This document shows, in pieces, positions 7,220-7,517 of a stretch of DNA of 7,517 nucleotides. The stretch is from Balneolales bacterium. GTDB taxonomy: Bacteria; Bacteroidota; Rhodothermia; Balneolales; Natronogracilivirgulaceae. The notes under the pieces are model-generated. The model did no database searches, was not told where the DNA came from, and saw only the letters and a program-made list of their open reading frames with translations. The DNA lies in contig SKYW01000168.1 of NCBI GenBank assembly GCA_007127695.1, positions 1 through 7,517 on the forward strand, written 5' to 3'. Position 1 is the first letter of the stretch. Every line of letters starts with the position of its first letter. The position numbers were made by a program, and so were the translations under genes.

Positions 7220-7517
7220 TTGTATCTCCATCCTATCGACATCGCCATCATCGTCGTCTACTTTGCCGGCATTGTGTGGCTTGGCTTTTTCCTGTCCAAA
7301 AAGGCCTCCAAAAACCTTGACGCCTACTTCCTCGGCGGGAACAAAATCCCTTGGTATTACCTTGGGCTGTCCAATGCATCCGGCATGTTCGACATTTCCG
7401 GGACGATGTGGACCGTATCCATCCTGTTCATCTACGGCCTGAAAAGCGCCTGGCTGCCGTGGCTCTGGCCGGTCTGGAACCAGATCTTCCTGATGATCTT
7501 CCTGGCCATCTGGCTGC
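7220..7517 (+). CDS. Sodium:solute symporter (SSS) family permease, N-terminal part
   Basis: The frame is open for 99 codons to the right edge, so the gene is incomplete. It reads YLHPIDIAIIVVYFAGIVWLGFF (split here into YLHPIDIAI and a first membrane helix), then SKKASKNLDAYFLGGNKIPWYYLGLSN, then further hydrophobic helices. The YFLGG-N-IPWYYLG-S segment after the first helix is the hallmark of the SSS family, which couples sodium entry to uptake of sugars, carboxylates, amino acids or other solutes. The start appears to be TTG at 7220, with a GAGGG site 6 nt upstream. No ATG or GTG lies between it and the in-frame TAA (7199-7201) ending the lipoprotein gene. The usual GLS-A-T-type segment reads NASGMFDISGTMW here, which I associate with a distinct SSS subgroup. 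The substrate is unknown; the neighbouring SusCD pair suggests a product of outer-membrane uptake. Confidence 0.9.
   Translation, partial: MYLHPIDIAIIVVYFAGIVWLGFFLSKKASKNLDAYFLGGNKIPWYYLGLSNASGMFDISGTMWTVSILFIYGLKSAWLPWLWPVWNQIFLMIFLAIWL

Overview
The window looks like chromosomal DNA from a Bacteroidota-type or related bacterium (Bacteroidota, Balneolota or Rhodothermota). The main support is an adjacent SusC/SusD outer-membrane uptake pair, lipoproteins with acidic residues straight after the lipidated cysteine, and mostly weak Shine-Dalgarno sites. Base composition in the genes is moderately GC-rich, while the intergenic region is more AT-rich. The exact lineage is an inference.

Layout: two divergent gene groups flank a 564-bp intergenic region (5375-5938). 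On the minus strand, read from right to left, are a SusC-like TonB-dependent outer-membrane transporter (5374-2159), a SusD-like surface lipoprotein (2114 or 2147 to 561), and the first 148 codons of a secreted protein (445 to the left edge) that resembles DUF4623-type repeat proteins. On the plus strand are an uncharacterised 420-residue lipoprotein (5939-7201) and, 18 nt later, the first 99 codons of a sodium:solute symporter (SSS) family permease that appears to start at TTG (7220 to the right edge).

Together this reads as a nutrient-uptake locus. SusD would capture a ligand at the surface, SusC would carry it across the outer membrane using TonB energy, and the sodium symporter could carry the product across the inner membrane. 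No glycoside hydrolase, peptidase or regulator gene lies inside the window, so the substrate cannot be named.

The least ordinary part is the divergent intergenic region. It holds three contiguous 20-bp direct repeats (5601-5660), a 14-bp inverted repeat (5505-5518) that fits the general LacI/CcpA-family operator pattern, a 13-bp palindrome (5569-5581), and a tandem pair of 12-bp repeats (5821-5844). This suggests control by at least one and perhaps several DNA-binding regulators. I saw no RNA gene, insertion sequence, CRISPR array or clear intrinsic terminator, and nothing that amounts to a demonstrably new system. The best leads are the repeat-rich control region and the unclassified lipoprotein paired with the symporter.
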